DNA of 64,000 bases, from the NCBI GenBank assembly GCA_036936605.1, contig JAUPFV010000002.1, forward strand, positions 247,959,305-248,023,304. Direction: 5' to 3'. Below the pieces are notes generated by a model. It worked only from the letters and a program-made list of their open reading frames with translations. It was not told the DNA's origin and searched no databases. The stretch is from Limnanthes douglasii subsp. nivea (taxonomy: Eukaryota; Streptophyta; Magnoliopsida; Brassicales; Limnanthaceae). Position numbers and translations under genes: made by a program. The stretch's first letter is position 1. Each line of letters opens with the position of its first letter. This document shows, in pieces, positions 33,032-44,163 of the stretch.

Positions 33032-34197
33032 TGATGCGGCGTAAATAGATTAAGAAGCAACGATAGATGAAACCATAATTCAAGGATAACATGATGAAAC
33101 CATAGTCAAAGGATAACAAAGACTGAAATTTTCATAGATAAACAATATATTATTCGAAAAACTTATTTAAAACTTAAGATATATGAGGCTTCATATAAGT
33201 GCTAATCAAAACCCTATATTAGAATACAAAAAAATAAAAAAAAATATTTTAAAATAAAATAAAATCAAGTTTAATACGTTTAGATTTGATTTAAATAATA
33301 TAAGATATTTGAATTAAATAAAAAAAATTGTTTGGACTTTCTGGGCTACATCATCCTTTTTTCCCCTGACAAGAATTCCTCGAATTCACAGCACCATCAC
33401 CATCAAAAACCATTTTTCTTTCAATTGTTACATTGGGAATTATAATTGTTGACCTTAGCGGAATAAGATAAATTCTTCTCGAGTGTTCGTTATTTGAAGT
33501 CACATTGAAGCCATCCAATTGATTAAAAACAATTGGTTTTGAAAGCATTTTCATAGCCTGAAAACAACGCCCTATGTCCAGTTGATGAAAAAAATTGGTT
33601 TCGAAAACCTCTTCATAGCATGAGAAAACATCGTAATATGCAAGTTTCTCCTTTATCCGACGATTGGTAGCCAATTTAAACTCCTCCAGTAGCCAGTCAA
33701 TACGATATCATCAACAAAGCTAGTGTGTCCACGCATACCAAATAATCTTTGAGATCTTTATGACCATAGATATTGTTTTCTCATTTAGACCTTGATTAGA
33801 TTAAATTAGAATTTAGAAACATGCCTGCCCCGTAGTAGGAACAGAGGCTCTGATACCAAACTGATGACGCAGTGTAAATAGAAGAAAAAGCAACGATAGA
33901 TGAAACCTTAAATCAAGGATAACATGATGAAACCCTAATCGAAAGGTAACAAAGACTTACGTTTTGAGAGATAAAAAAAATCATTCCAAAAACTTATTAA
34001 AAACTTAAGGAATATGAGGCTTTACATAAGAGCTACTCAAAATCCTATATTACTATACAAGGAAATAAAATAAATGTTTTAAATTAAAATAAAATAAAAC
34101 CTTAATATTATTAGATTTGATTTAAATAATATAAGATATTTGAATTGAATCAAATAAAATTAAAAAGGGTCTTGTTTGAACTTTCTAGGCTACATCC
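33032..34197 (-). mobile_element. TRIM-type miniature LTR retrotransposon H (1.2 kb)
   Basis: Direct repeats 33032-33353 and 33862-34197 are LTRs (TGATG..GTAAATAGA ... GGCTACATC). On the minus strand a tRNA-Met-type primer site (complement of GGCTCTGATACCA, 33846-33858) follows the right LTR and a purine tract (AGGGGAAAAAAGGA, 33354-33367) precedes the left one. Flanks AACTT and GACTT are an imperfect duplication. The 0.5-kb interior has one short frame (33674-33351) without a known domain. Confidence 0.8.
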
Positions 34198-36477
34198 GAC
34201 TTCCTCATATCCGCCATCTATAAGTTTAACAAGACCAAATATTGCCAACCTATTTGGTGAGATATCACACATATCTCAACCAATATCCACCCATAACCCT
34301 TCGGTTTCCATTGGCAATTTTAACATCATTCACAAGCCTAACGATCATTCCGCGAACTTGGATCTCTGGACCCATAGTATCACCGACTTTAACAATTATT
34401 ATTACTCTGGTGAAATAAAAGAACTTTGCTAAACCAAGTTACAATTTTCGGGTCCAACAAAAAAATTGACAACCTCATCTCCTCTAAAATATAACTTATG
34501 CATGCTAATGCTCACTTGGGAGATCACTTCCCCAACCCATTCGCCAATTACGATCTCCCTTGTAAATATGACCATTCATCTATCACCATATAGTTTAACA
34601 CACCCAAATACCGCGCTAGAAAACCTTTTAGGTAATTTAATATGAGGCAATCCTACCCTAATTTCTCTTTCATTATTACTAGTAATTGGAACATCCTTTA
34701 TGAGGGTTTCATCATGTCAGTTATACCTAGTAAACTTAATTGTTTCCAAGAGGTATTTTCTGACATCAACAAAAAAAGTTTAGTAACGTTAGCAACAGCT
34801 GGCCACTGACCCTGGCAATTCATCCCTTATTGAGGCAGAATATCTTGGCCTTAAAGAATTATATCTTCCTCAGTAAAGATTATGAATCATTATTCAAACA
34901 GAAATCTCGTGAAACTTGGCGCAAGCTCGGAGATAGCAGTTCAAAATTATTTTACAACAACATCAAGTCTCGTCTAACCAGAAAGAAAATTGTATCCATA
35001 AATAACCTCGATGGCGTCAAAAACTCCAACCTTAAGGGGGTCGCCGATATTTTTGTGAATCATTTCACCAATATCTTGGAAGCTAGAAGAAATCTTCACT
35101 ACCTCACTTTCGCCATTAATAGAAGTTCAATAACCTTTACACTAGGAGATTCTGAAAAATAACACATGATCACACCCATCACTAATGATGAGATCAAGCA
35201 CATTTTATTCAGCATTGATAGTAACAACTCCCCCGAGCTTAACGACTTTAGTGCACGCTTCTTTAACTTCTGTTAGTCCATCGGTGAGCCTGAATTTTGT
35301 AAATTTATATAACATTGTTTGCGTAATAACCAAATGAAACCAGCTTGTAATAAAACTCTCAGTCCTAAGACTGATAACCCTTCTAGCAGATCCGACTTTA
35401 GATCCATAACATGTTGTAATGTAATCTATAAATTTATCTAAAAAATCCTTACTGCTTGGATCAAAGACTCCATACCCTCCCTTATTGATCCATCCTAATT
35501 GGCCTTCATTCATGGTCGTAGTATCTCCATCAATATCCTTCTGACCAAGGACCTCATGAATGGTTACCACACCAACAATAAAGGTCATTTTGATTCTCTC
35601 AAGATTGACCTCATGAAAGCTTTTGACAACGTCCATAAGCGTTTGCCTCTTAATGTCCTTTATATTATGAATTTACCAACTAGAATCATTGGTTGGATTC
35701 TCCAATACGTTACTACGCCCATGTATCCAATTTTCATCAATGTAAATAGTTTTGGTTTGTTCAAGGGTAAGAAAGGGCTCCGCCAATGTGACCTTATCTC
35801 CCCTTTCATTTTTGTCGTAGTTATGCAGGTTCTCTCTAACATCGTTTAGGAAAAAATCAACCATCCTTCATTTGGATTCAACTGGAAATTCCAAAAACTC
35901 AAAATCATCAACGTCTATTTTGCGGATGATCTGATGATATTCTGAAATGCCAACATCAACTCCATCAACCTTATAAATGAGGGCCTTAATGAGTTTTTTA
36001 ACATCTCAAGCCTCAATCTCAATCACAAAAAGTTACGTTTACTTATCCGGGATTCCAGGCGACACCCACCTAGCTATCATCTCCCATTTCTTTATGTAGG
36101 GGACCACCTCATCACCTCATATATCACTTACACTACCTGCAGACCCTTCTTCATCAAAGTCACCAATCGTATAAACTCATGAAATTCCAAACACATTTGC
36201 TACACTAGTAGATTCCAACTTATAAAACGGGGTCACTTTGTAAGACAACTTTATTGGTCGTCGTTATTCATTCTACCTATTTTTGTCCTCAAGGAACTAA
36301 ACCAATTATTTCGTAGATTCTTGTTGTCCAGTTTTGGAATGAAAATTTTGGAGTCCAAGGTTGCCTGGACTAAGGCCACTTTGCCCTCATCAGAGAGCGG
36401 CCACTGATCATGCCAATCCATCCCTTATTGAGAGAAAAATCTTTGTCTTAAAGAATTTTATCTTCCTCAGTTTAGCT
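34198..36477 (+). pseudogene. L1-type LINE remnant (endonuclease and RT pieces)
   Basis: Broken ORF2 of a plant L1-type LINE. Pieces in order: an endonuclease-like piece with SIGNFNIIHKPND (near 34310), an inter-domain piece ESLFKQKSRETWRKLGDSSS (near 34870-34940), EIKHILFSIDSNNSPELNDF (near 35190), RT pieces FIHGRSISINILLTKDLMNG and LKIDLMKAFD (35500-35630), GLRQCDLISPF (near 35780) and YFADDLMIF (near 35920), the last close to the usual [FY]ADD site, and a KVAWTKATLPSSES segment near 36360. Many stops and frameshifts are present. About 80 bp near 34800 recurs at 36397-36475, so the end includes a second copy. Confidence 0.75.
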
Positions 36478-36865
36478 TGGTATGAATGATTTATAAGTAG
36501 GGGGTCTTTTAGGTAGTTTATCAATTGAGTATTAAATTTCTAAGTATAAGATAGAGAATAAAAGAGGTGTATACTTGCATTTAATATTTCTAAAAAAAGT
36601 CTAACCCTCTTATTGAAGTTGGTTGGAGTATTTATAGTTGCTTCTTTCTTGACCCATGGGCCTTATGGGTCAAACCTTATGATAGGGTCATTATTATGAG
36701 GCCCCAGACCCATTAGATAAATTACTAGGTATGCAGCTGAGTCTTGGTTTCACTCCCACTATTGTTCCCCCATTATCTTTCATTTAGTTTTTCTAAAAAT
36801 CCCTTTGGATATTATTGGGATTAGTAGAAATTTGCTTCCAACAATAGCCAAACTGATCTTATAAC
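36478..36865 (-). repeat. 3' LTR of I (right end approximate)
   Basis: Starts TGGTATGAATG, comparable with TGGTGAGGATA in A2. Shares the minus-strand TATA region and a 'GGGCCTTATGGG' block with A. The right end is placed before the C-rich polypurine complement at about 36870. Confidence 0.55.
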
Positions 36866-37080
36866 CCCCTTAGCTATTTCAAAAACTTTTGGAAGAGCTA
36901 ACCGTATAAAAAAATATCTGAACTGATCATCTTCATTCGAAGTGAATTTGAAAGTTCTGTTAATCAACTCAAAGGTTGCTACTTTATTATTAACCTTTCG
37001 TTACACGTGTCAACTTGTAGTTGGACCTACCACCCGTTTTTCCAAGGATTTACAGGTGACTTTCAAAATTATAGGGGCTA

Positions 37081-37088
37081 TATAAATA
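37081..37088 (+). promoter_or_regulatory. TATA box of the I antisense gene
   Basis: TATAAATA about 140 bp before the ATG at 37230, equivalent to the box at 5292-5298 in A2. Confidence 0.5.
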
Positions 37089-37229
37089 TACTTTAATTAT
37101 TACTTTATTCGATTCATTTCCGTAGGTGAAAAACTCAAGTAGATCATTTAGTATATAAGTAAGCTTTTTTACTTTTTTTTATTTCTACAAAGAGAAACCT
37201 TCATCGTCTTCAATATTTTCTAAGGTTTT

Positions 37230-38900
37230 ATGTTCACAGCAGGAACTTCCTTAAAAAAATATGGTTCGCAGCCGGACTACCAGCCTCTCCTGGTGAATTG
37301 ATTTATCAAAGGAGTGTTAGAACTAGATAGAATTTCATCTTCTTGCAGACAAACAACCTTTTCCAAGAAAAACTTTTCTACTTCATCTCTAATAAATCAC
37401 GAACAATCAGAGCAACCGAAATTACCAGTTCATTAATCAAAACAGCCAGAACCATCCTTTTTTAAAAGTTAAACCCATTACCAGCCACAAAATTGTAACT
37501 ATACCCGTTAAAGAGGCAAAAAAACCCAAGAAAGGTCCTTCAATGGTAAGGTCATCAACACTTCCAATTTTGGACCTACCCCCATCGACTTTTCCCATCA
37601 AGTCTTCTCGTGTTGAAAAAAGAAGATACCAAACATACATCGAAAAATCAGGGGCAAAAAATAATGGAAGAGATGATGGAAAATAGTGGGCCAAACACCT
37701 CTATAGAGACCTCCTGATACTAGTTTAGTCCGAGAAAAGAAAATAGAATTAGAATAAGATGACTCCGAACCACTTTTCAAGTGCCTCATTAGGTGAGTTG
37801 GCCCAACTTCTCCAAGGTTAGTGTTAACTACTTGCTAGCACTTCAACGAATTTCTTATGTGTATACCCATACTGCTGAAGTTGGATACGATAAGGATGAA
37901 ATGGGGTTTTCCGGAATCTATCATGGTGAGAATTATCATCCCTGATGAGACTCCGATGGATAATAAAATTGGGTAGCTAGTAGTATATACCGAAGTGCTC
38001 AAATGGGGCATTCGGTTTCTTTTGGACCCAAGAATAGTTAAATATCTTCATTTAGTAAAGCTATATTTGAGCCAGTTAAGCCTCAAAGTTTGGTATACCT
38101 TATTATCCAGTATAATTGCTTCAAGGCTTTCTAAAATCCCAATGCATATGGAACAGTTCACAGTTGTGGCCGGCTTATGCATAAATCATCATATCATTTT
38201 CTACTATTTCAATATGATTAATGACTAGAAGGTGGTCACTAATATGCTAGAGGCTAACAAGCTTTGGATGAGTCAATTTCTCTTTATCAGTGGTGTTTGG
38301 GAGAATGGTAGAAAAATCAGAAACAAGGAAAATCCAATCTTCGTAACCAGATAATGGAAAAGCTTAGGTAAATGTTTAATGATTCTGTTCAATGTGTATT
38401 AATATCGATTTTGGCATCACATAATTTCAACATTAACTTGTACTTTAGATTTGTTTTTCAGTGTTCTCCAAAATGTTCTAAGAATATTTGGAAGAAGATT
38501 GGGCCACCTTTACTAAACTGAATCAATGGGCCATGGAAAATTGGGAAGTTGGTTTCTACAACTACTTTACTGCAGCAAACATGGTGAGGGCTCATTTATG
38601 GAGAACAAGTTGTACTATGGAGCTTTCTTAGAAGAGTTTCACCAGTCCTTCTAAAGCTGCTTACATCATCAAACGTACTGAAGAAAAACATGATAATTTC
38701 TTCTTACTAGCTAGGAATAAGACTCCTGGTCACCTTGATAAAATGAAGAAGAAGAAAATTGGAGATTCCTCTTAAGGACTTCCCAATGCGGGTAGTACAT
38801 GGTTGCCATGAGAGATTAATGTTGTATTATTGGAGGTTGTGAAGGTAACAATTGGTGAGGATGAAAGGCCACCACCTTCCAAAACTCAAGAAGAATGAAG
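37230..38900 (+). pseudogene. A-type accessory gene of I, decayed, intron still visible
   Basis: Starts ATGTTCACAGCAGGAAC, nearly the A2 start. The PF04195-type domain survives best: IRFLLDPRIVKYLHLVKLYL (near 38010), WYTLLSSIIASRLSKIP, FLFISGVWENGRKI (38280-38320). An intron at 38368-38461 (GTAAATG...TTGTTTTTCAG) sits at the same codon and phase as in A2. Exon 2 shows WAMENWEVGFYNYFTAANMV (near 38520-38590), a lysine-rich MKKKKIGD and later charged remnants. Stops are frequent in both exons. Confidence 0.7.
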
Positions 38901-39000
38901 GGATTAAGAGACATTAGGCTGGTAGTGATGACAAGGAAGGTAAGGAAAATAAAGTGGTTACCGAGACTTCAGCTCTCAGCGAACTATAAGTCTCTTAAAG

Positions 39001-39389
39001 ATCGAGGGAATCATAAAGAAATTACGATAAATATTCAAGATATTAGATCATATTTCATCATATGATACTATTTTTATGGATCCCTAACTCAGTTAGATGA
39101 ATGCCATTGTCCCTACTGTGCATTAGTGCATATGAGATATCATCAATGAAAGCTTCAACTTAATTCAAGGTTGGGAGTATGTAGCGAAAAATGGTATGCT
39201 ACTTATCTTATACATCAAACAAAAATTAAATGAGCCAATATAGTATTAGATAATATAAAATACATGACAAAACCTTCCTCCCCCCGATAAGTAAAACTTG
39301 AAAATTCTATTGAAGAAGTAACAGGTGAACGTTTTTTCTTGTTAAGTGCATTATTTAACAAGAGTACCAACTTTGATCACATGGCACGA
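39001..39389. other. Unassigned junction between I and J
   Basis: No recognisable protein. It contains the boundary between the plus-strand accessory remnant of I and the plus-strand pol remnant of J, which cannot be placed exactly. Confidence 0.35.
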
Positions 39390-40900
39390 GAAATCAATCA
39401 ATATTACTTTTGGTCTATAAAATAAAAATGCAACCCACTATCTTGTGATAAGGTTGAAGCTATTATGATCGAGGTCGAATAGTTGAGCAAAATTGGCTAT
39501 ATCAAGGACACTTTTTATCTTGTTTGTACCGTAAATATAGTTCTCGTAAAAAACAAAAACGGAAAATACAGGATGTGTGAAACTTCATAGACCTCAACCG
39601 AATATGTCCAATTGATCCATTCTTAGTCGTAAAAATTGAAAGTTTTATGGATTTCACTTTAGAAAATAAGCTAATTTAGTTCATGAATGCATATTCAGGG
39701 TACAATAATATAACAATACATCCAGACGATAAGGAACACATATTTTTCATGACTGAGCAAGGTTGCACTGTTATAATGTAATGTCATTTAGTTTAAAAAA
39801 TAAAAGTGCAACATATCAATGCTTGATGAACGAGATTTTTTCTACTACAATTGGGTGACTTGTTTAATCATACATTAATGATGTGATGGTCAGAAGTCCA
39901 AAAGAAAATAGCCACCCGATAGACTTAGAAGAAACCTTCGGTAACCTCCAGGAAGTCAATATAAAATTCAATAAAAAAATACATTTAGAGTCCGCTCCCA
40001 CAAATTATAGGGATACTTAATCACCAAAAAAAATAATCCAAGAAAACCCAAAATAATTATTAATTTAACGGTTATGAAGCGACCACAAACAATAAAAGAA
40101 TTCAAAATTCTCATACGATGATTAATTGTTTTAAAATCAATTTGTTTCCAGATCTTCTGAGAAGTGCGTCCTATTTTATTGAATCTTGAAGGGGATTAAA
40201 CACTTCAACTAGACATCATAATATGATGAATAATTTAGAAAAATATTTAAGATCACTTAACCTATCTTAAAGTCCTAACGTGACCGAACCCATATGACAT
40301 TATATATATATAAGTCTCTGACCATATTGGTACTTCTAATTTAGTAACAAAAAAGGAGTTGTACTCCAGGTCATCTATTATGTCAATAAATCCTACCTCA
40401 GTATGGAACTCGGTAGTTAAAATTGATTAAATTAATATTGTCTCTAGTGGTGACTGACACAAAAATAAGGTCATATTTCCAAGGTCAAATAATTGTGATC
40501 CAAATCTCTTTGCCTATGAGAAACGTTCTCTAGAAGCTTCATATGCCTAACAGATTAACAAAGTGGTATGTGGACCTTGAGAATTTTGACATCAAATTAG
40601 AAACAAGGAATGTCATCGAAGCCCAAGATCTGCCAGACCTCATAACTAATTTTCATGCTAAATGCTGACCCCTTCTGAGGATAATCCCAAACCAATGTTG
40701 ATAGTCCAAACTAATGGAATATTATGGGAAATGGAGCTGACAAACAACTAATATCTTCTTCGAGGGACCTTATACATAAATCCATCAAATATTGGATTCA
40801 TTTTCTCGAAAAACGAGGTTCAGTATGAAACAAGAATTCCAAGGATCCGTCTTGCCCATATCTATAGGGCATTGCATGTAAGATTTTTTATTAACTCATA
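39390..40900 (+). pseudogene. pol: Heavily decayed Tat-like pol (element J)
   Basis: Plus-strand pol pieces in shifted frames: LSKIGYIKD and KNKNGKYRM (39480-39570), FIDLNRICPIDPFLVVKIES (39585-39650), FMNAYSGYNNITIHPDDKE (39680-39740), ATYQCLMNEIF then YINDVMV where YIDD is expected (39810-39880), an RNase H piece YYVNKSYLSM (near 40380), LTKWYVDLENFDIKLETRN (40555-40620) and a weak second RNase H start. The order RT, RNase H and the KW-LEDFD linker resembles A and B. There are many stops; no LTR was found. Confidence 0.65.
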
Positions 40901-41164
40901 ATAAGTATCCAACCATGTTTTGGGAAATACCGAACCAAAGGAAAATAAAATCATCTTTTATCTAGCAAAACTAAGAGATGATACCTCAAAATTTAAATAT
41001 GAATAATACGAGCATATATTTCTTTGGGAGTTCTAACTCTAAGCTATGAGAAAAACCCACCACATTCCAGCCAACAAGGGCTGACCTTGTTAAAAAAATC
41101 AACTATATGTCTATTAACGAGGCACCAAATTAACAAACTTAAATCAATGCATACCTTATTCATG

Positions 41165-41309
41165 GCGTGACGGCAATTAGAATAAATAAACAACGATAAA
41201 ACTCTAACCCTATGTTAGAGAAATAAGGAGAATCAGAGAAATAATTCACAAAATTTAATTAATCAAATTCTGACGGTAAAATAAGGTATATGATACTTTA
41301 TATAGCACA
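41165..41309 (+). repeat. Dispersed repeat copy 1
   Basis: About 145 bp from GGCGTGACGGCAATTAGAAT to ATGATACTTTATATAGC, also present at 53798-53950 in the same orientation with about 80% identity by eye. The start resembles the left end of the H LTR (GGCGTAAATAG..AACGATAGATGAAACC), so it may be a relic LTR of a related TRIM. B inserted at its right edge. Confidence 0.5.
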
Positions 41310-41314
41310 TACCC
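41310..41314. repeat. Left target-site duplication of B (TACCC)
   Basis: TACCC, repeated at 51790-51794. Confidence 0.95.
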
Positions 41315-41597
41315 TGATAAGGAAAGATATTCCTTAGGGACCTAAGTGTAATTGATAGGGACTACAGTGATAAGTTCTGTAAATATAGGGTTAAATTAGG
41401 CTTTAGGAGGAATGTCAGGGTTGAATTGTAAATATACCACTATGTAACCGTTTCTCTAACTAACTCACTCAGTCTATTTAAAGAGGCTGAAGAAGTTAGT
41501 TATGCCTATGAAATAATCAGAAGCACTTTTCACTTCTAAAAATTCTCTGAGTAGATTTGTGCTCTTGATTTTGTCAATACAGCTTTAATTCTTACCA
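41315..41597 (+). repeat. 5' LTR of B
   Basis: 283 bp, TGATAAGG...TTCTTACCA. A TATTTAAAG box near 41477 is the probable promoter. Confidence 0.96.
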
Positions 41598-41600
41598 AAT

Positions 41601-41620
41601 TGGCGCTAGAAGGAGGGGGC
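41601..41620 (+). other. Primer binding site of B
   Basis: TGGCGCTAGAAGGAGGGGGC, three bases after the LTR. It starts with TGG as required for pairing to a tRNA CCA end. It differs from the tRNA-Arg-type site of A; the tRNA is not identified. Confidence 0.7.
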
Positions 41621-41724
41621 GAGGATACCTTGATCAACAGATCAGAAATCGACGTTCGAGTTTCGTTTTGCAAAGTTTTTCGTTCGAATTTTCATATTTT
41701 GTTTGATTTTGTCGCTGATTGAAG

Positions 41725-44163
41725 ATGAATCCAGAGGAAGGTGACAATCCATCTGTTCGCAAGGCTATGGAAACACTGAAATCCGATCTGCAAGAGGCAG
41801 GTAAATCGATTCCAACTCAATCAATCCAATTTGATTTTGAAGGAAAAATGAATGAGATGATAAGGAAGGTGGCAGAGCTTGACGAATTGATGAAAAAGAA
41901 GGGAAATAATGATGGCGCTAGGCTTAGGTCTAAAATAGCAAGGGGCGATCAGAATGATGAGTCGGATCAGTCGATGGACGATGGCGACGATCGATATGAA
42001 CAGTGTAAAACACGTTTTGAGAAAAAGAAAGAGTATAGTGGGATAAAGAGGAAAGAAAAATTACAAAAGCGACTGTTTGTGAATTCTAGTGATGAAGACG
42101 ATTTCGAAGATTCTGAGTCTGATGAAACACCGAAGTACGAACGTTCTCGAGGCCATTCAAGAGGAGTAGAGCGTGAGCTCCGGCCAGCTAGGGTGTATAA
42201 GGAAGGAAGGAAAAAGAAAGAGAGGCGAGTATATTCACCTCGGAAATATTCGCCTCGGAGATATTCGCCTCGAAAATATGAAGGTGAGTCTAGCTTATAT
42301 GCTACTGTGGGGATGAGAAATGAGGACCAGTATGTTCAGGGAGTTGACTGGAGAGATTCACCATTGATCAGGGAGATCAGATCTGTGCCGCTTCCGAGGC
42401 GGTTTGATATTTCTAAAGTTGATAAGTTTGATGGGACTCAAGATCCCGATGACCACATAGAACAATTTAAAAACTACATGACTAATTTCGAAGACGACGA
42501 TAAATTGGTATGTAGAGCATTCTCTCAAACGTTTAAAGGAACTGCGCTGAAATGGTTCAACAAGATTCCTAAGGAGTCAATTGCAAATTTTAGAGGCTTC
42601 TATACCGCTTTCCGAAGACAATTTGTGGGAAGCAAGGAAATGAGAGCCAATGGAGACACAATAATACAATGCAAGCAGGCTGTGGGAGAGAAGTTAAAGG
42701 ATTACACTAAGAGGTTTGTATCAACAAAAGCTGAATTGGATGATTGTGAAGAAAGTGTGGCTATGGCGGCGTTTAGGCAAGGGCTGTTGCCTGGGGATTT
42801 AGCCGATGAGACTACGAGGCGCAGGGCGTTAACATTTGGAGCTCTTATGGCTCAGGTTGAAGATCAGATTAAGGTCGAAGAATCAACGCGGGTTCGAGGA
42901 GGTGCTAGTACTATTCAGAAGGGGAGTGGACAATCTAACACATCGAACAGCAATTCCTCGCGTCCGAAGAACAATCAAAATATCTCTAATCGAGGAGCTT
43001 CGAACTCGTATCAAGGGGGATACAATCAACACAACTCCAATAATCAGCAACAGTTTAGATCCAGATCGAATGTGTGGGTGAGGCCAGATTATTATGCGGA
43101 TCTAACTGAAAGCGTGGCTTCGATATATGAAAAAACAAGGGGAACAATAAATTTTAGAAAGCCACTAGCGATTAACAGGCCAAGAGAGGAGCGCAATAAT
43201 AAGTTCTGCAGGTATCACGACGATGTCGGCCATGATACAAATGATTGCATTGCTCTAAAGAAGGAGATGCAAATTTTGATCGAAAATGGAAAGTTGCTGG
43301 AATATGTCAGGAAGAATGCCAAGGCTGCAGCTCCAAAAGTTGGTAATCCTAATTCTAAGCAGGAAACTGCACTAATGATTTTAGATGTTGCAGGTGAGGG
43401 CAATGGTTTCGATGTGGCCTCAGAATATGTTGAACCAGACCCCAGTCGACTTTTGTTAATGTCAATAGATGAGCCGATGCGTCAGGGACGTGTTCGAGAT
43501 TTGTGTGCCTTCTTCGAATCACTTACAATATTTGGGGGAGATTCGATGACCAACAACACTAATAATTCGAGGAAGAGGCATATAGTAAATTTAACACGAC
43601 AGATTGAGGGAGGCGCATCGGTACACTTAAGCAACAGAAAGGATGTGCCCTTTATAATTTTCGATGGGGATGATTTGAGGGGGATTACTGGGCCACATGA
43701 AGATGCAGTGGTCATAGGAGCAGAAGTATGCGGGGTGGAGATTCGACGAGTGCTGATTGATACAGGGAGCTCTGCTAATGTGCTTTTTAAGTCGACATAT
43801 GATAGATTAACTGCTCCGCCTCGAATAGAAAGATCAGAAAGGACTATCATAGGGTTTACTGGCGCAACCGCAAATGTGATAGGAGAGTTCGAGGGTGAAG
43901 TTTCTTTGGGAAAGGGGCCTTTCAAGAAGAAAGTACAAGTACTTTTTGTAGTGGTGGATTGTCCATCAAGCTATAATGCTATTTTTGGGAGGTCGTGGTT
44001 GGCGAAAATGTATGCTGTAGTTTCTACAGTTCATCAATGTTTGAAGTATGTGATCGAGGACCGAGTCGGCGTAGTTCGAAGTGATCAAAAGGTGGCAAGA
44101 GAATGTTATGCTGCTGCATTTAGACTACAGGGAAAAAGTTCTGATGATCCGATGGAGAATTAG
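41725..44163 (+). CDS. gag-pro: B gag-protease polyprotein, 812 aa, intact
   Basis: Starts at ATG 41725 (MNPEEGDNPSVRK). A charged N-terminal region with a run of RKYSPRRYSPRK repeats is followed by the retrotransposon gag domain at about residues 230-330 (KFDGTQDPDDHIEQFKNYM onward), a Gln/Asn/Ser-rich linker, the knuckle CRYHDDVGHDTNDC near residue 495, and the aspartic protease DTGSS at 43759-43773 (residue 679), with FGRSWL near its end. It builds the particle and processes the polyprotein. The frame ends AAT-TAG-CAG-TTT; pol continues in the same frame, so readthrough is the likely route to gag-pol. No lesion is seen. Confidence 0.95.
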   Translation: MNPEEGDNPSVRKAMETLKSDLQEAGKSIPTQSIQFDFEGKMNEMIRKVAELDELMKKKGNNDGARLRSKIARGDQNDESDQSMDDGDDRYEQCKTRFEKKKEYSGIKRKEKLQKRLFVNSSDEDDFEDSESDETPKYERSRGHSRGVERELRPARVYKEGRKKKERRVYSPRKYSPRRYSPRKYEGESSLYATVGMRNEDQYVQGVDWRDSPLIREIRSVPLPRRFDISKVDKFDGTQDPDDHIEQFKNYMTNFEDDDKLVCRAFSQTFKGTALKWFNKIPKESIANFRGFYTAFRRQFVGSKEMRANGDTIIQCKQAVGEKLKDYTKRFVSTKAELDDCEESVAMAAFRQGLLPGDLADETTRRRALTFGALMAQVEDQIKVEESTRVRGGASTIQKGSGQSNTSNSNSSRPKNNQNISNRGASNSYQGGYNQHNSNNQQQFRSRSNVWVRPDYYADLTESVASIYEKTRGTINFRKPLAINRPREERNNKFCRYHDDVGHDTNDCIALKKEMQILIENGKLLEYVRKNAKAAAPKVGNPNSKQETALMILDVAGEGNGFDVASEYVEPDPSRLLLMSIDEPMRQGRVRDLCAFFESLTIFGGDSMTNNTNNSRKRHIVNLTRQIEGGASVHLSNRKDVPFIIFDGDDLRGITGPHEDAVVIGAEVCGVEIRRVLIDTGSSANVLFKSTYDRLTAPPRIERSERTIIGFTGATANVIGEFEGEVSLGKGPFKKKVQVLFVVVDCPSSYNAIFGRSWLAKMYAVVSTVHQCLKYVIEDRVGVVRSDQKVARECYAAAFRLQGKSSDDPMEN

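Larger units (their letters stand above)
36478..39000 (-). mobile_element. Decayed A-family Tat element I, 3' portion
   Basis: A 3' LTR (36478 to about 36865) in the orientation of the A LTRs (GTTGGAGTATTTATAGTT, CCCATGGGCCTTATGGGTC), a degraded polypurine tract (CCCCCTTAGC...), then an A-type antisense gene on the plus strand. The LTR interrupts the LINE. No minus-strand pol follows; after about 39000 a plus-strand pol appears, so the element is truncated or rearranged. The right boundary is uncertain. Confidence 0.6.

Noticed and set aside
35205..35636. 143-codon minus-strand frame
   Set aside because: Lies opposite the LINE reverse transcriptase pieces; a shadow frame.
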